Origin: an uncultured Eubacteriales bacterium
GTDB taxonomy: Bacteria > Bacillota > Clostridia > Lachnospirales > Lachnospiraceae
NCBI GenBank assembly: GCA_900316115.1
Contig: ONBN01000030.1
Coordinates: forward strand, 1 to 58,692
Length of the DNA: 58,692 nucleotides
Reading direction: 5' to 3'
The notes under the pieces are model-generated. The model saw only the letters and a program-made list of their open reading frames with translations, did not search any database and was not told where the DNA came from. How positions within the stretch are numbered: the first letter of the stretch is position 1; each line of letters opens with the position of its first letter. Of this stretch, positions 9,626 through 19,408 are shown piece after piece. The position numbers and the translations under genes are program-made.

Positions 9626-12600
9626 AAATTTACCTTTGATGCCACCGGTTGGCCGAGTTGGAATAGCGGTTACTTCTATACAGTGCTGGATTATTATCAG
9701 CAGATCTGTCCAAGCGGCAGCGCTGTGGTAGATGGAGAAAATCTAAACACAGATTCCCTGTATGTGATGGATCCATATAGCAATTCATGGAAAAAGCTGA
9801 TGGTAAGTTACGGAAGCAGCGGCACCACTTTCAATGGAAGCGGTGTGGACCGGATGACAGGGGAAACAACCCTGATCTCCAATAATGATCAGACCTGTTA
9901 TTTCTACTATAACGAATATGATATGACGGATTACAGGGATGAAAAAACAGGGGATATTACTCTGGGATTTTTTGCAAAAGTAAACGGAGAACCTAATGAG
10001 GGAAATGAATATTACAGCTGCAAGGCTGAGATTATTTCCCAGACCGGAGATATTTCACGTTTTGGTGGAAATGGCGGAAACAGCCTTCCTGATAATTCTG
10101 TAGGAAACAGGATCCAGTACCCCTTTAAGATCAGTGCTTCCGGAAAAGCCGGGATCCCACAACTCTCCAAAAGTGGTGTGACAGAAGAAAGTGACCTTAA
10201 AAAAACAAGGGTAGGATGGACTCTTGTGCCTGTTTTAACGGATAATCCAAGCCACACATCAAGTCCTCTTGTAGATGATTTTTATGGTGGATATTATGGT
10301 GTGCTGAATGTGACAGACAGTATGGGGGAAGCTTCTGCAAAGGATATTGCAGGAGAAACAATAGATATAAAACCTGGGAAATTTACCCATGTAACCCAGA
10401 TGTTTAATTCAGGGATTAGTATTTATGAGTGCGGAAATGGTGGCGGCTGCGGCCCGATCCCTTATGAGTCTGAAGCCGGGACAAGCGGGTTCTATGGGGA
10501 TACTACCTGGGAAAGATATGTGAACGGAAGCTGGGTGCATACAGGTACAGGAAATCTGTGGGATCCGGAAAATCCGGGAATTTACAGGAATATCCTGACC
10601 ACCAGCGGCACAAACAGCCAGAAAAACCCTCTTGTAATGTATGTTTATTATGCCGGAAATATGGCAGACAGTATACGTGAAACTCTGGTAAGTGAATTAT
10701 CTGCACTGGATCTGGATCCAGGTGAGAACAGGTTTGGGGAGTCCCTGGTGATAGAATACAGGGGACTTAGTGCTCTGTATGATCTTAGTCTGAGCAACCG
10801 GGCAGGCTGTGGAATCTGGAAAAAAGCAGGGAAAGAAGCGGTAAGCGATACCATTGAGAAACGGATGTCTGCGTTGCTGTCCATTCAGAAAACAGCATAC
10901 CCGATGTCTAAGAATATTGGCGATACGGCTTATACAGGCGAATACGCCATTCATGTAGTGAATGGACTTACACCTACTGATCAACTGGAACTGGAGGATT
11001 TTATTGCTGGCTTTGCCAATGTGGAAAGCAGCGCAGATCAGGCAATCATTCCAATGCCAAATGGTACTTTTGAAGATGAAGAAGCTGTGAAATTTATGAA
11101 AAAGTGTTTACAGCTGGAGGATGGCCTGACCATCGAGGCAAGGAAAGATGGTAAACGCTTTGGAATGGTTTATGAGAAAGGAGCATTTACTGCAAACTGG
11201 TCAGATTCTGTTTTACAGAAGGCTTCTGAGGAGGGATACACTTCCAAGCATCCAGGTTCCCTTTTTAAAGTGGTTTTGAAATATAAGGATAAAGATATTC
11301 CGGCAGGAATGGAATTTGTGTTCAGTTATCAGACAACCCTAGATATTGATACTGTAAAAGAAGGGGAAAGCACTTCTTTCCGTGACAGCAGTTATTATCT
11401 GGGAAGCGGCCTGCAGATCTTTAATAATGCAGCAGCATCCCGTACCTACACGCCTGTTACGAAGGCGAAGGCTGTAAGTGAGGATGAAGGAACCCGGCGG
11501 ATGACGGTTGACTGTGGAGGAAATGTAGGCAGCGTATATCTGGTGAAAAACCAGCTGGCAAAACAGAGGAAGATCACTTACGGATCAGATCCTATGCATT
11601 GGATGTATTATGCTTATACAGGAACTGCGGGAAAAACCGGTCAGGAATTTACACTGAATGATTGTATACATTATGAAGTAAAAGATGACCTGATTTTTAC
11701 GGACAGTGAAACCGGAATGAGGGTTGATCTGGAAGATCTTCCGGAAGCAGAGAAAGAAAAGATCCGGATTGTGATGGAGCAGCTGGTGGAACGCCATACC
11801 TGCTACAGTAACATTAAACTGTACTATACAGACACCAAACCGGAAAACATAGGAGAGAATTTAAGTGACTCAGATCTGATCTGGGATCTTGGCGATTTTA
11901 CTGTTTCCGGAGGCACAGAGATCACCGGCGGAAAAGCAGGCAGTGAAGGTTTAAGTGGACTGACACTGGGAGAAACTCCACAGAGAAATCAGATCCAGTG
12001 GAAGGGTACAGGTGCATTGGAAGGCATAGAATTAAGAGTTAAAACAACGCCTGCTTCTCTGGAAATAGATTCAGAGGGAGATCTTAAGCACACACATTCT
12101 GGTTTTCAGGTTACTGCAAAAGGGCTGGAAACAGAAAAATACCTGGCAGCTGTTTATGATGTGACTGTGGACTGGGAGGCTGTTTATGGAGAAGCCCAGA
12201 AGATCCTGGGTAACTGCAGAGGCTCCGGTCAGTTTGTGAACGAAGTCATAAATGATAAGGGAGAGAAAGCTGATTCCAGGGGAAATACTACTGTGATCGA
12301 AGATGCGGTCCTGACAAAAAGCCTTACGAGCAAGAATGCTTCAGCCGGTACAGCAAACTGGAAACTGACTGCTTATACAGGCAGCAAAAAGGAAGCTTCC
12401 ATGAAACTGGAGGATACCGTGGATATCACCCTTTCGGATGATGTGGAGGAGAGAGTACGTACGGCCGCAAGCGAAGCTACTTATATCGATCCTGCCAGCA
12501 TTACTGTGCAATGCGGTTCTGATATTATTTACAGTGCACAGGCTTATCTGGCCGGATGGACAGATGAAAACCTGCAGATTCTGGTTCAGGGACACCATTT

Positions 12601-14158
12601 GGAGATAACCATACAGAATACGGAAAGCAGTGAGAAGCTGGCACCTGGACAGACTTATATAGTCACATACAGTACAAAGCTGGATCCGGATATTTTCCTT
12701 AAGCAGGGCGGCAAGGCAGGGGATGAGTATACCCTGGAAAATGCAGCTGCATTTCATTATGGGGATCTGGATCTGGCAGACAAGGACAGTGGAACTTTCC
12801 ATCCGGATATCCCTGTTACTGCAGAGAAAAAGCTTGAGCAGGTAAATGGAAATGCTGCTTCATGGACCATATCTGCATCTACGGGAACTGGAAGCAGAAA
12901 GGATTTCACTTTGCAGGATGTGCTGTCATCGGAAGATGAAAAGGCGATCCAGGCAATGACTCTTCAGGAAATGGAGATCCTCACAGAAACCGATGGAAAG
13001 GAAGAGTCTTACAGGATTGACAGCCTGCCAGAGGGAGCAACGCTTACCAGGCTGGATGGCAGTGTTGTGGAACTGGATAAAACAGGCTTTGATGGATTTA
13101 TCCTGCACTTTACACAGCTTCCGGCGAATACAACTGTTACCGTACATTATACAACGGCAGTGGATCGAGAAGCTTATGGAGAAGATGGAAACATAGCTCT
13201 GTCCAATGTGCTGACAGCCAGCAGCGCAGATGGGGCAAGGGCAGTGAGCAGCAAGCCAGGGCAGGTAGAAGTGAAAAAGCCTTTTGAAAAGGAAGGCCGG
13301 GTGCATACTACAGCAGACGGAAAGACCATGCTTTCCTGGACTATGCAGATCAATCTTGCAGAGAAGTATTCCCAGTTAGAGTTAAGCAAGATGCAGGAAG
13401 TGACCATCAGTGATAATTTGAGCCCTGTATTGAAACTGGATCTGAGCAATGAGAATGTGACAGTAAAGGATCTGTCAGGTAACAAAGTGCCTTTTACTGC
13501 AAGCCAGGTGGGCACCACACTGATGATACAGCTGGAAAATCCGGCAGAGCATCCAAGCGTGATCCTTTCCTTTGAAACAGAATGTCTGGCAGGAGTCAGC
13601 AATCTTGTGAACCAGGCAGAGCTTTCCCTGGACGGCAGCAAGGTGGAAGAGGCTGAATCACCGGAAATCCCCAATGTTCAGGTGGATGGCCAGTATGGTG
13701 TTATCCAGTCTGCAAAAACACCGGTATTTACTCCTGTGGCATGGAAGTATGTAGATAATGAACCATGTACAGAGGAAGGGAAATATCAGTTTACATTGAC
13801 AGAGACTGATGATGCAGGAGATCCGTTGGGAAATGCCTATACAGAAACAAAAAGCAATAATGCAGATGGAAAGATTCAGTATTCCCAGATCAGGTACAAA
13901 GGGGCAGGCACCCATTATTATCAGATCAAAGAAACAGGGGCAGGAACACTGGATACAAGGAGCTTCCTTGTAAGGGTTGATGTTGTGAAAGCAGCTGCAG
14001 GATATGTGGTGGCAGATACCATCCTTTCGCCGCAAAACTACGGAGAGGTTCGGTTTGACAATACCACAGGTCCAAAGACTACCAGCTTTACAGTGAAAAA
14101 GGTGTGGGTGGATGGTGATAATGCTGACGGACAAAGACCTGGGAAGATCTTCCTATAG
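9626..14158 (+). pseudogene. Surface protein, piece 3: repeated beta domains, FctA and Cna-B start
   Basis: About 1,510 codons in the same frame (first ATG at 9683). At least two related modules are visible, each beginning with a 'leading Lys plus Trp' pattern: LTKSLTSKNASAGTANWKLT and VTAEKKLEQVNGNAASWTIS, followed by tension-type beta strands (VTVHYTTAVDREAY, YIVTYSTKLDPDIF). These resemble isopeptide-bonded stalk domains of Gram-positive adhesins. An FctA/Spy0128-like domain (KYQFTLTETDDAG to YYQIKETG) and the first half of a Cna-B domain follow, before the frame breaks. Confidence 0.65.
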
Positions 14159-14631
14159 CAGGCGGCGAGTATAAAGCTGTGGAGGATCCTGTGTCCGGAT
14201 ATACCTGTACAGCAGAAACCGCAGATGGTCAGACGATCCTGACAAATACGAAAAATCCGCCAGAGCCAAGTGAAGCGCCAAATCCAAGTGTTACACCGAA
14301 GCCAAGTGACATACCACAGATAAGTGAAGTACCAAAGCCAAGTGAAACACCGCAGATAAGCGACACACCAAAGTTAAGTGTTACACCAAAACCAAGCGAC
14401 ACACCAAAGGCAAGTGTTACTCCAGAGCCAAGTGAGACTCCACAGCCAAGCATCCCATCAGAGCCTGGGATCACAGGAGACGCAGATACGCCGCAGCAGA
14501 CGGATACCCAGGAACAGACTCCAAAGACTGGAGATACCAGCCCTGTAGAGTGGTGGTTTTTCCTGCTTGTAATTTCACTTTTGGGAATAACTGGCATTTT
14601 GACAGTGACAAAAAGGATTCACAGTAAATAA
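14159..14631 (+). pseudogene. Surface protein, piece 4: stalk and cell-wall sorting signal
   Basis: In the shifted frame the rest of the Cna-B domain reads TWEDLPIAGGEYKAVEDP, then a Pro-Ser-x-Thr stalk with about 14 short repeats of the type PKPSDTPQIS, then TPKTGDTSP, a hydrophobic span (WWFFLLVISLLGITGILTV) and a basic tail (KRIHSK). That is a sortase-A-type anchor with Thr instead of Leu in the first motif position. The first ATG-like start in this frame is at 14179, with no signal peptide, so alone it cannot reach the surface. Confidence 0.7.
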
Positions 14632-14634
14632 TAA

Positions 14635-14663
14635 TAGACATTTATGCTAATTTGAAGTATAAT
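14635..14663 (+). promoter_or_regulatory. Promoter of the NSS transporter
   Basis: TAGACA (14635-14640), 17-base spacer, TATAAT (14658-14663), 48 bases before the chosen start. Confidence 0.65.
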
Positions 14664-14710
14664 ATTGCAAGACTGTTTTAGCATTAATGAACAAAAAGCG
14701 AGGTGTATCC

Positions 14711-16096
14711 ATGAGTGATCAAGTTAAAATGACACATGACCGCCAGAGAGGAAGCTTTTCCGGAAGGATCGGTTATGTGCTGGCAGTGGCCGGATCAGCG
14801 GTAGGGCTGGGGAATATCTGGCGTTTTCCTTATCTGGCAGCAAAGTATGGCGGAGGGATTTTTCTGCTGATTTATATTCTTCTTACAGCTACCTTTGGTT
14901 ATGTTCTGATCATGTCCGAGACTGCTATCGGAAGAATGACCAGGAAAAGCCCGGTTGGTGCTTTTCAGGCCTTTGGGAAAGGCAAAGCACACAAAGTGGG
15001 AGGCTGGCTGAATGCAGTGATCCCCATGCTGATCGTGCCCTACTACAGCACTATTGGCGGCTGGGTAGTGAAATATCTTGTGGAATACATCCGTGGGGAT
15101 GTACAGGTGCTGGCACAGGACGGATATTTCAGCAATTTTATTTCCGATTCCTGGCAGGCTGAGTTCTGGTTTATTATTTTCGCAGTTCTCATTTTTGCCA
15201 TTATCCTTGGTGGTGTTGAGAATGGTGTAGAGCGTATGTCAAAGATCATGATGCCGGTTCTTGTTGTGCTGGCTGTGATCGTCACCATTTATTCAGTGAC
15301 CAGACCTGGCGCACTGGAAGGGGTGAAATATTTCCTTGTTCCCAATTTCAGCCACTTTTCATGGATGACGGTGGTGGCTGCCATGGGACAGATGTTCTAT
15401 TCCCTGTCTATTGCAATGGGGATCCTGTACACATATGGTTCCTATACCCGTAAAGAAATGGATCTTGAGAAATCCACAACTCAGGTGGAGATCTTTGATA
15501 CAGCCATTGCCATTCTGGCAGGACTGATGATCATTCCGGCAGTGTTTGCATTCTCAGGCGGAGATGCAAGCAATCTGCAGGCAGGCCCGTCCCTGATGTT
15601 TATCACACTGCCGAAGGTTTTTGCAAGCATGGGTGTTGGCACAGCAGCTGGTATCCTGTTCTTTGTGCTGGTGCTTCTGGCAGCGCTTACCAGTGCAGTT
15701 TCCCTGATGGAGACAAGCGTTTCCACATTTATGGATGAGCTTCACTGGAGCCGTAAGAAAAGCTGTGCGCTGATGGTTGGGGTTATGCTGGTATTTGGTA
15801 CTGCGTCCTCCATGGGATACGGACTTCTGGATTTCATAAAGTTTCTGGGAATGAATTTCCTTGATTTCTTTGACTTTATTACCAACTCTGTGATGATGCC
15901 TCTGGCTGCACTGGCTACCTGCATCCTTGTGACAAGAGTAGTAGGTTTTGACAGGATCATTAAAGAGATTGAGAGTTCCTCAGCATTTAAAAGAAAGAAG
16001 CTTTATATTTTCTGCATCAAGTACCTTGCCTCGATATGTCTGATCATTATTCTGTTAAGCTCTGTTGCAAATGTATTAGGGATCATTTCCATGTAA
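14711..16096 (+). CDS. Sodium-dependent transporter, NSS/SNF family
   Basis: A 461-residue polytopic membrane protein of the neurotransmitter:sodium symporter family, importing an amino acid or related amine with Na+. TM1 shows the family hallmark GYVLAVAGSAVGLGNIWRFP, which forms the sodium and substrate sites, and about eleven to twelve hydrophobic segments follow. The start at 14711 is chosen because GAGGTG lies just upstream; a start at 14687 has no ribosome site. The substrate cannot be read from the sequence; bacterial members often carry tryptophan, tyrosine or alanine. It has its own promoter and a downstream terminator, so it is monocistronic. Confidence 0.93.
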   Translation: MSDQVKMTHDRQRGSFSGRIGYVLAVAGSAVGLGNIWRFPYLAAKYGGGIFLLIYILLTATFGYVLIMSETAIGRMTRKSPVGAFQAFGKGKAHKVGGWLNAVIPMLIVPYYSTIGGWVVKYLVEYIRGDVQVLAQDGYFSNFISDSWQAEFWFIIFAVLIFAIILGGVENGVERMSKIMMPVLVVLAVIVTIYSVTRPGALEGVKYFLVPNFSHFSWMTVVAAMGQMFYSLSIAMGILYTYGSYTRKEMDLEKSTTQVEIFDTAIAILAGLMIIPAVFAFSGGDASNLQAGPSLMFITLPKVFASMGVGTAAGILFFVLVLLAALTSAVSLMETSVSTFMDELHWSRKKSCALMVGVMLVFGTASSMGYGLLDFIKFLGMNFLDFFDFITNSVMMPLAALATCILVTRVVGFDRIIKEIESSSAFKRKKLYIFCIKYLASICLIIILLSSVANVLGIISM

Positions 16097-16160
16097 TGTG
16101 ACAGATAAGGATTATGACAGTGGGAAAGATAAAATAATCTGCAGGTATGATAGATTTTTA

Positions 16161-16191
16161 AGAGAGGTGTCCTTGACATCTCTCTTTTTTT
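16161..16191 (+). terminator. Terminator after the NSS transporter
   Basis: AGAGAGGTGT pairs with ACATCTCTCT (one G-U) around a 5-base loop, followed by a T7 run. Confidence 0.85.
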
Positions 16192-16200
16192 GACTTAAAA

Positions 16201-16218
16201 TACTTAGGAACCGAAGTA
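16201..16218 (+). promoter_or_regulatory. Probable MarR operator
   Basis: TACTTAGG-AA-CCGAAGTA, an inverted repeat with 7 of 8 matching positions per arm, lies 15 bases before the marR start and directly after a TTGACT. This is the size and place expected for autoregulation by the downstream MarR protein; the pairing is inferred. Confidence 0.5.
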
Positions 16219-16233
16219 AATAGGAGGCAAACT

Positions 16234-16701
16234 ATGGATACAGGTAAGATGATAAACAGGATATCCAACCGTCTGCGCCGAAGATCTGCGAAAATACAGG
16301 CAACTGTAGGGATCAGCGGTGCACAGGGGATGATCCTGGATTATATTCTGGTAGAATCAGTAAATCATCCCATTTATCAGAAGGATGTGGAGAAAGAATT
16401 CGGGCTGCGGCCCTCTACGGCTACCGGTGTTTTGAATGAACTGGAGCAAAAAGGGATGATCCGAAGGGAAGCGGATCCTGGGGACGGAAGACGTAAAAAG
16501 ATAGTATTTACCAGGCAGGCGCAGGCCATCAATCAGAAGCTGAAAAGCCAGATCCTGGAATCAGAGGAACTGTTGTTGAAGGGGATTTCAGAAGAAGAAC
16601 GCCGTATATTTATGGATATTTCCGCACGGATGCTGGAAAATCTGGATCAGGACATAGAGGCGTCCAAGACAAAGGAAAAGAAGGCAGAAAATGGAAGATA
16701 A
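16234..16701 (+). CDS. MarR-family transcriptional regulator
   Basis: A 155-residue winged-helix protein. The recognition region reads PIYQKDVEKEFGLRPSTATG with VLNELEQKGMIRR, and the wing contains the family signature DPGDGRRKKIVFT, close to the DxRxxxxxLT motif. A long C-terminal dimerisation helix ends in a Lys/Glu-rich tail. GGAGGC precedes the ATG. The gene overlaps the MATE transporter by 11 bases, so it most likely represses its own operon and responds to a ligand exported by the pump. The ligand is unknown. Confidence 0.92.
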   Translation: MDTGKMINRISNRLRRRSAKIQATVGISGAQGMILDYILVESVNHPIYQKDVEKEFGLRPSTATGVLNELEQKGMIRREADPGDGRRKKIVFTRQAQAINQKLKSQILESEELLLKGISEEERRIFMDISARMLENLDQDIEASKTKEKKAENGR

Positions 16702-18028
16702 TGAACTGATGAGCAGCATGAAGGTATCCAGGGCTGTGGCAAAGATGGCGATCCCAAGTGTGATCAGCAGTCTTGTAACAGTAGTTTATAATATGGCAGA
16801 TACCTTTTTTGTAGGACAGACAGGAGATCCGCTGCAGGTGGCAGCTGTAAGCCTGACTAATCCTGTTTTTATCCTTCTGATGGCTTTTGCCAACATGTTT
16901 GGTATGGGTGGCAGTGCAGTGGCATCCATGGCTATGGGGGAGAAGAATGAGAAGCGGGTAAAAAATGCATCTGCATTTGTGACTTACGGATCCCTTGCTG
17001 TAGGTATTGTATTTGCGCTGCTTTTATATGTGTTTATGAAGCCTGTTCTTGGAGTGTTCGGGGCAGACAGCCAGACCTATGATCTGGCAAAGGGATATGT
17101 GTTTCATATTGCTTACGGTGCTCCCTTTATTATCTGGTCTGCAGCTGCCAGCTTTGTGGTAAGGGCAGAAGGAGCCAGTAAAGAAGCCATGATCGGAAGC
17201 ATGATCGGTACAGTCGTAAATATTGTGCTGGATCCGGTTTTTATTAGTGGAATGCACATGGGAGCAGCCGGTGCGGCCATTGCAACAACTATCGGAAATG
17301 TTCTGGCAAGCTTGTACTATCTGTGGTATTTCCTGAAAAAGAGTAAAAGCTTTTCCATTCATCCACGGTATTTTACTGTCCGGAATAAGGTACTTACCAG
17401 GATCTGTGCCATTGGGATGCCTACAGCCATATTTTCAGTGCTGATGAGTGTATCTACCATTGTATTGAACCAGATACTGGTAGCCTATGGAAATGCGCCT
17501 GTAGCTGCCATAGGGATTGTTTTTAAAGCCAATATGTTTATCACATTCCTGCAGATGGGACTGGCAAATGGGGTTCAGCCTCTTCTGGGATACAATTATG
17601 GGTCTGGTGACAGGAAAAGGTTTGTTGATGTTGAGAAATATACCAAGAAATGCTGTCTGGTGGTAGGAATCCTGGCAACTGCCCTGTTTTTCTTTGGCAG
17701 GGAGCCGATTATCCGTATGTTTATTGATGATCCGGAGGTGATCCGCTACGGAGTACAGATGCTGGTTGCCTACATGCTGTCAGGACCTGTGATCGGTCTG
17801 CTTTTTGTAAATATGAATTGTCTCCAGTCAACAGGAAATGCTTTTCCAGCTACAGTTCTGTCTGTCCTTAGGCAGGGGATCCTGCTGATCCCGCTTCTTT
17901 ATCTGCTTCAGATGCTGTTTGGGCTAAATGGCGTGATCTACGGACAGGCAGTAACTGACTGGATCTCTGTATTACTTTCAATCCTGATATGGAATAACAA
18001 AAAGAGAAAAATGGAAGGGAACAGCTGA
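16691..18028 (+). CDS. MATE-family efflux transporter
   Basis: A 445-residue membrane protein with twelve predicted spans in two similar halves, the MATE pattern. The first half carries MAIPSVISSLVTVVYNMADT and FFVGQTGDP; the second repeats it (MPTAIFSVLMSVSTIVLNQI). These antiporters export drugs, bile acids or metabolites using Na+ or H+. It starts inside the marR 3' end and is probably translationally coupled. Its TGA stop directly abuts the stop of the opposing aldehyde dehydrogenase gene, with no room for a terminator in between. Confidence 0.92.
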   Translation: MEDNELMSSMKVSRAVAKMAIPSVISSLVTVVYNMADTFFVGQTGDPLQVAAVSLTNPVFILLMAFANMFGMGGSAVASMAMGEKNEKRVKNASAFVTYGSLAVGIVFALLLYVFMKPVLGVFGADSQTYDLAKGYVFHIAYGAPFIIWSAAASFVVRAEGASKEAMIGSMIGTVVNIVLDPVFISGMHMGAAGAAIATTIGNVLASLYYLWYFLKKSKSFSIHPRYFTVRNKVLTRICAIGMPTAIFSVLMSVSTIVLNQILVAYGNAPVAAIGIVFKANMFITFLQMGLANGVQPLLGYNYGSGDRKRFVDVEKYTKKCCLVVGILATALFFFGREPIIRMFIDDPEVIRYGVQMLVAYMLSGPVIGLLFVNMNCLQSTGNAFPATVLSVLRQGILLIPLLYLLQMLFGLNGVIYGQAVTDWISVLLSILIWNNKKRKMEGNS

Positions 18029-19408
18029 TTATTTCAGGAAGAAATGGATCAGCTTATCGTTCAGTCTTTTATATGGCTGGTATCGCATTGGCAGATCCAG
18101 CCATGTTTTTTTGTCTACAATACTTTTAAAATGGGAGAAGGTACGGAAGCCTTCCTTGCCATGATAACCGCCCATACCGCTTTCTCCAAAGCCGCCGAAA
18201 GGCATTTCGCTGGTTGCCAGATGAATGATGGTATCATTGATACATCCGCCGCCAAAGCCACAGCTGGCTGTGAGTTTTCTGGCCGCAGCCTTATTCTTTG
18301 TGAAAAAGTAAAGGGCAAGGGGATGAGGCATGGAATTTACCTTCTGGATCACCTCATCCAGGGTTTTGTAGGTAAGCACCGGCATAACAGGGCCAAAGAT
18401 CTCTTCTAGCATCACCTTATCCTGGAAGGTTACATGATCCATTACTGTAGGGGAAATCTGCAGGGTTTGGGGATTTGATCCGCCGCCAAAGACCACTTTA
18501 CTGTCTTCGATAAGGTTTCTGATCCTGTTAAAATGCTTTTCATTTATGATCTTTCCGTAATCCGGATTTGTCAAAGGCGTTTCGCCAAATTGTGCAGTGA
18601 TCTGTTTTTTAACCTCCTGGAGAAATCTGTCCTTTATAGATTCCTGGCAGTAAATATAGTCAGGAGCTACGCAGGTCTGTCCGCAGTTCAGGTATTTTCC
18701 GAATACGATACGCTTTGCAGCAAGCTTCAGGTCAGCAGTTTCATCTACAATGCAGGGGCTTTTGCCACCCAGTTCAAGGGTCACAGGAGTAAGATGGGCA
18801 GAGGCCTGGCGCATAACTTCACGGCCGACTGCCTGGCTTCCTGTGAAAAAGATATAGTCAAAATGCTGCTGAAGAAGGGCTGTATTTTCTGCCCGGCCTC
18901 CGGTAACAACTGCCACATATTCCTCTGGAAAACAGTCTGAAAGCAGTTTTCCGATCAGGGCGCTGGTTGCAGGAGAATAGGCGCTTGGCTTTAGGATCAC
19001 CGTATTTCCGGCTGCAATGGCATCTGCAAGAGGATCCAGGGAAAGAAGGAATGGATAATTCCAGGGGCTCATTACCAGCACCACACCATAAGGGGAGGGC
19101 TTGGTATAGCTTCTTGAATGAAACTGGGCAAGCGGTGTATGCACCCGTTTTTCCCTGGAAAGGGAGCGTATATGCTTCAGCATGTAGGAAATTTCGCTTA
19201 ATACAAGCCCGGTTTCACACATGTAGCTTTCAAAACTGCTTTTTCCAAGGTCAGAAAGGATCGCTCTTGCAATGGCCTCTTCGTTTTGTGAAATACAGGC
19301 CTTCAGTTTTTTCAGAGCCTGGATCCTGTAAGAAATGTCCAGGGTTTTCCCCTCATAAAAAAATTTACGCTGTTTATCTACCAGTGTCTGGATCTGAGTT
19401 TGGTTCAC
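18029..19408 (-). CDS. Aldehyde dehydrogenase, NAD(P)-dependent (class 3 type)
   Basis: A 459-residue ALDH-superfamily enzyme oxidising aldehydes to acids. Key residues are visible: Asn117 in SPWNYP, Glu212 in TLELGGKSP, catalytic Cys246 in NCGQTCVAPD, and the NAD-loop FFTGSQAVG. The short form and C-terminus (FSHFKSIVDKKTWLDLPMRY) fit the class 3 / fatty-aldehyde branch, close to YwdH- and AlkH-like proteins. Its start overlaps the stop of the alcohol dehydrogenase gene by 4 bases, so the pair is one operon that would interconvert an alcohol, its aldehyde and the acid. Substrate unknown. Confidence 0.94.
   Translation of the reverse strand: MNQTQIQTLVDKQRKFFYEGKTLDISYRIQALKKLKACISQNEEAIARAILSDLGKSSFESYMCETGLVLSEISYMLKHIRSLSREKRVHTPLAQFHSRSYTKPSPYGVVLVMSPWNYPFLLSLDPLADAIAAGNTVILKPSAYSPATSALIGKLLSDCFPEEYVAVVTGGRAENTALLQQHFDYIFFTGSQAVGREVMRQASAHLTPVTLELGGKSPCIVDETADLKLAAKRIVFGKYLNCGQTCVAPDYIYCQESIKDRFLQEVKKQITAQFGETPLTNPDYGKIINEKHFNRIRNLIEDSKVVFGGGSNPQTLQISPTVMDHVTFQDKVMLEEIFGPVMPVLTYKTLDEVIQKVNSMPHPLALYFFTKNKAAARKLTASCGFGGGCINDTIIHLATSEMPFGGFGESGMGGYHGKEGFRTFSHFKSIVDKKTWLDLPMRYQPYKRLNDKLIHFFLK

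Larger units (their letters stand above)
7142..14631 (+). pseudogene. Giant sortase-anchored surface protein gene, disrupted
   Basis: Taken together the four pieces encode one secreted wall-anchored protein of about 2,480 residues. A TTG start gives a signal peptide (KKKRVLAALMSFVMAAGLV, cut after AFA), then a Glu/Gln/Pro-rich spacer, a large adhesin-like head, several repeated beta-rich domains, an FctA-like pilin isopeptide domain (about 13.68-14.06 kb), a Cna-B domain (from FTVKKVWVDGDNADGQRP), a Pro/Ser/Thr stalk and a TPKTG sorting signal with membrane anchor. Three breaks: TAG at 7397-7399 and TAG at 9623-9625, both in frame and both likely former CAG Gln codons (GENPA-x-DPDN and ETIF-x-KFTF), and a frame-changing deletion near 14140 inside the Cna-B domain. 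As it stands only an 85-residue secreted fragment could be made without readthrough. Confidence 0.8.
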
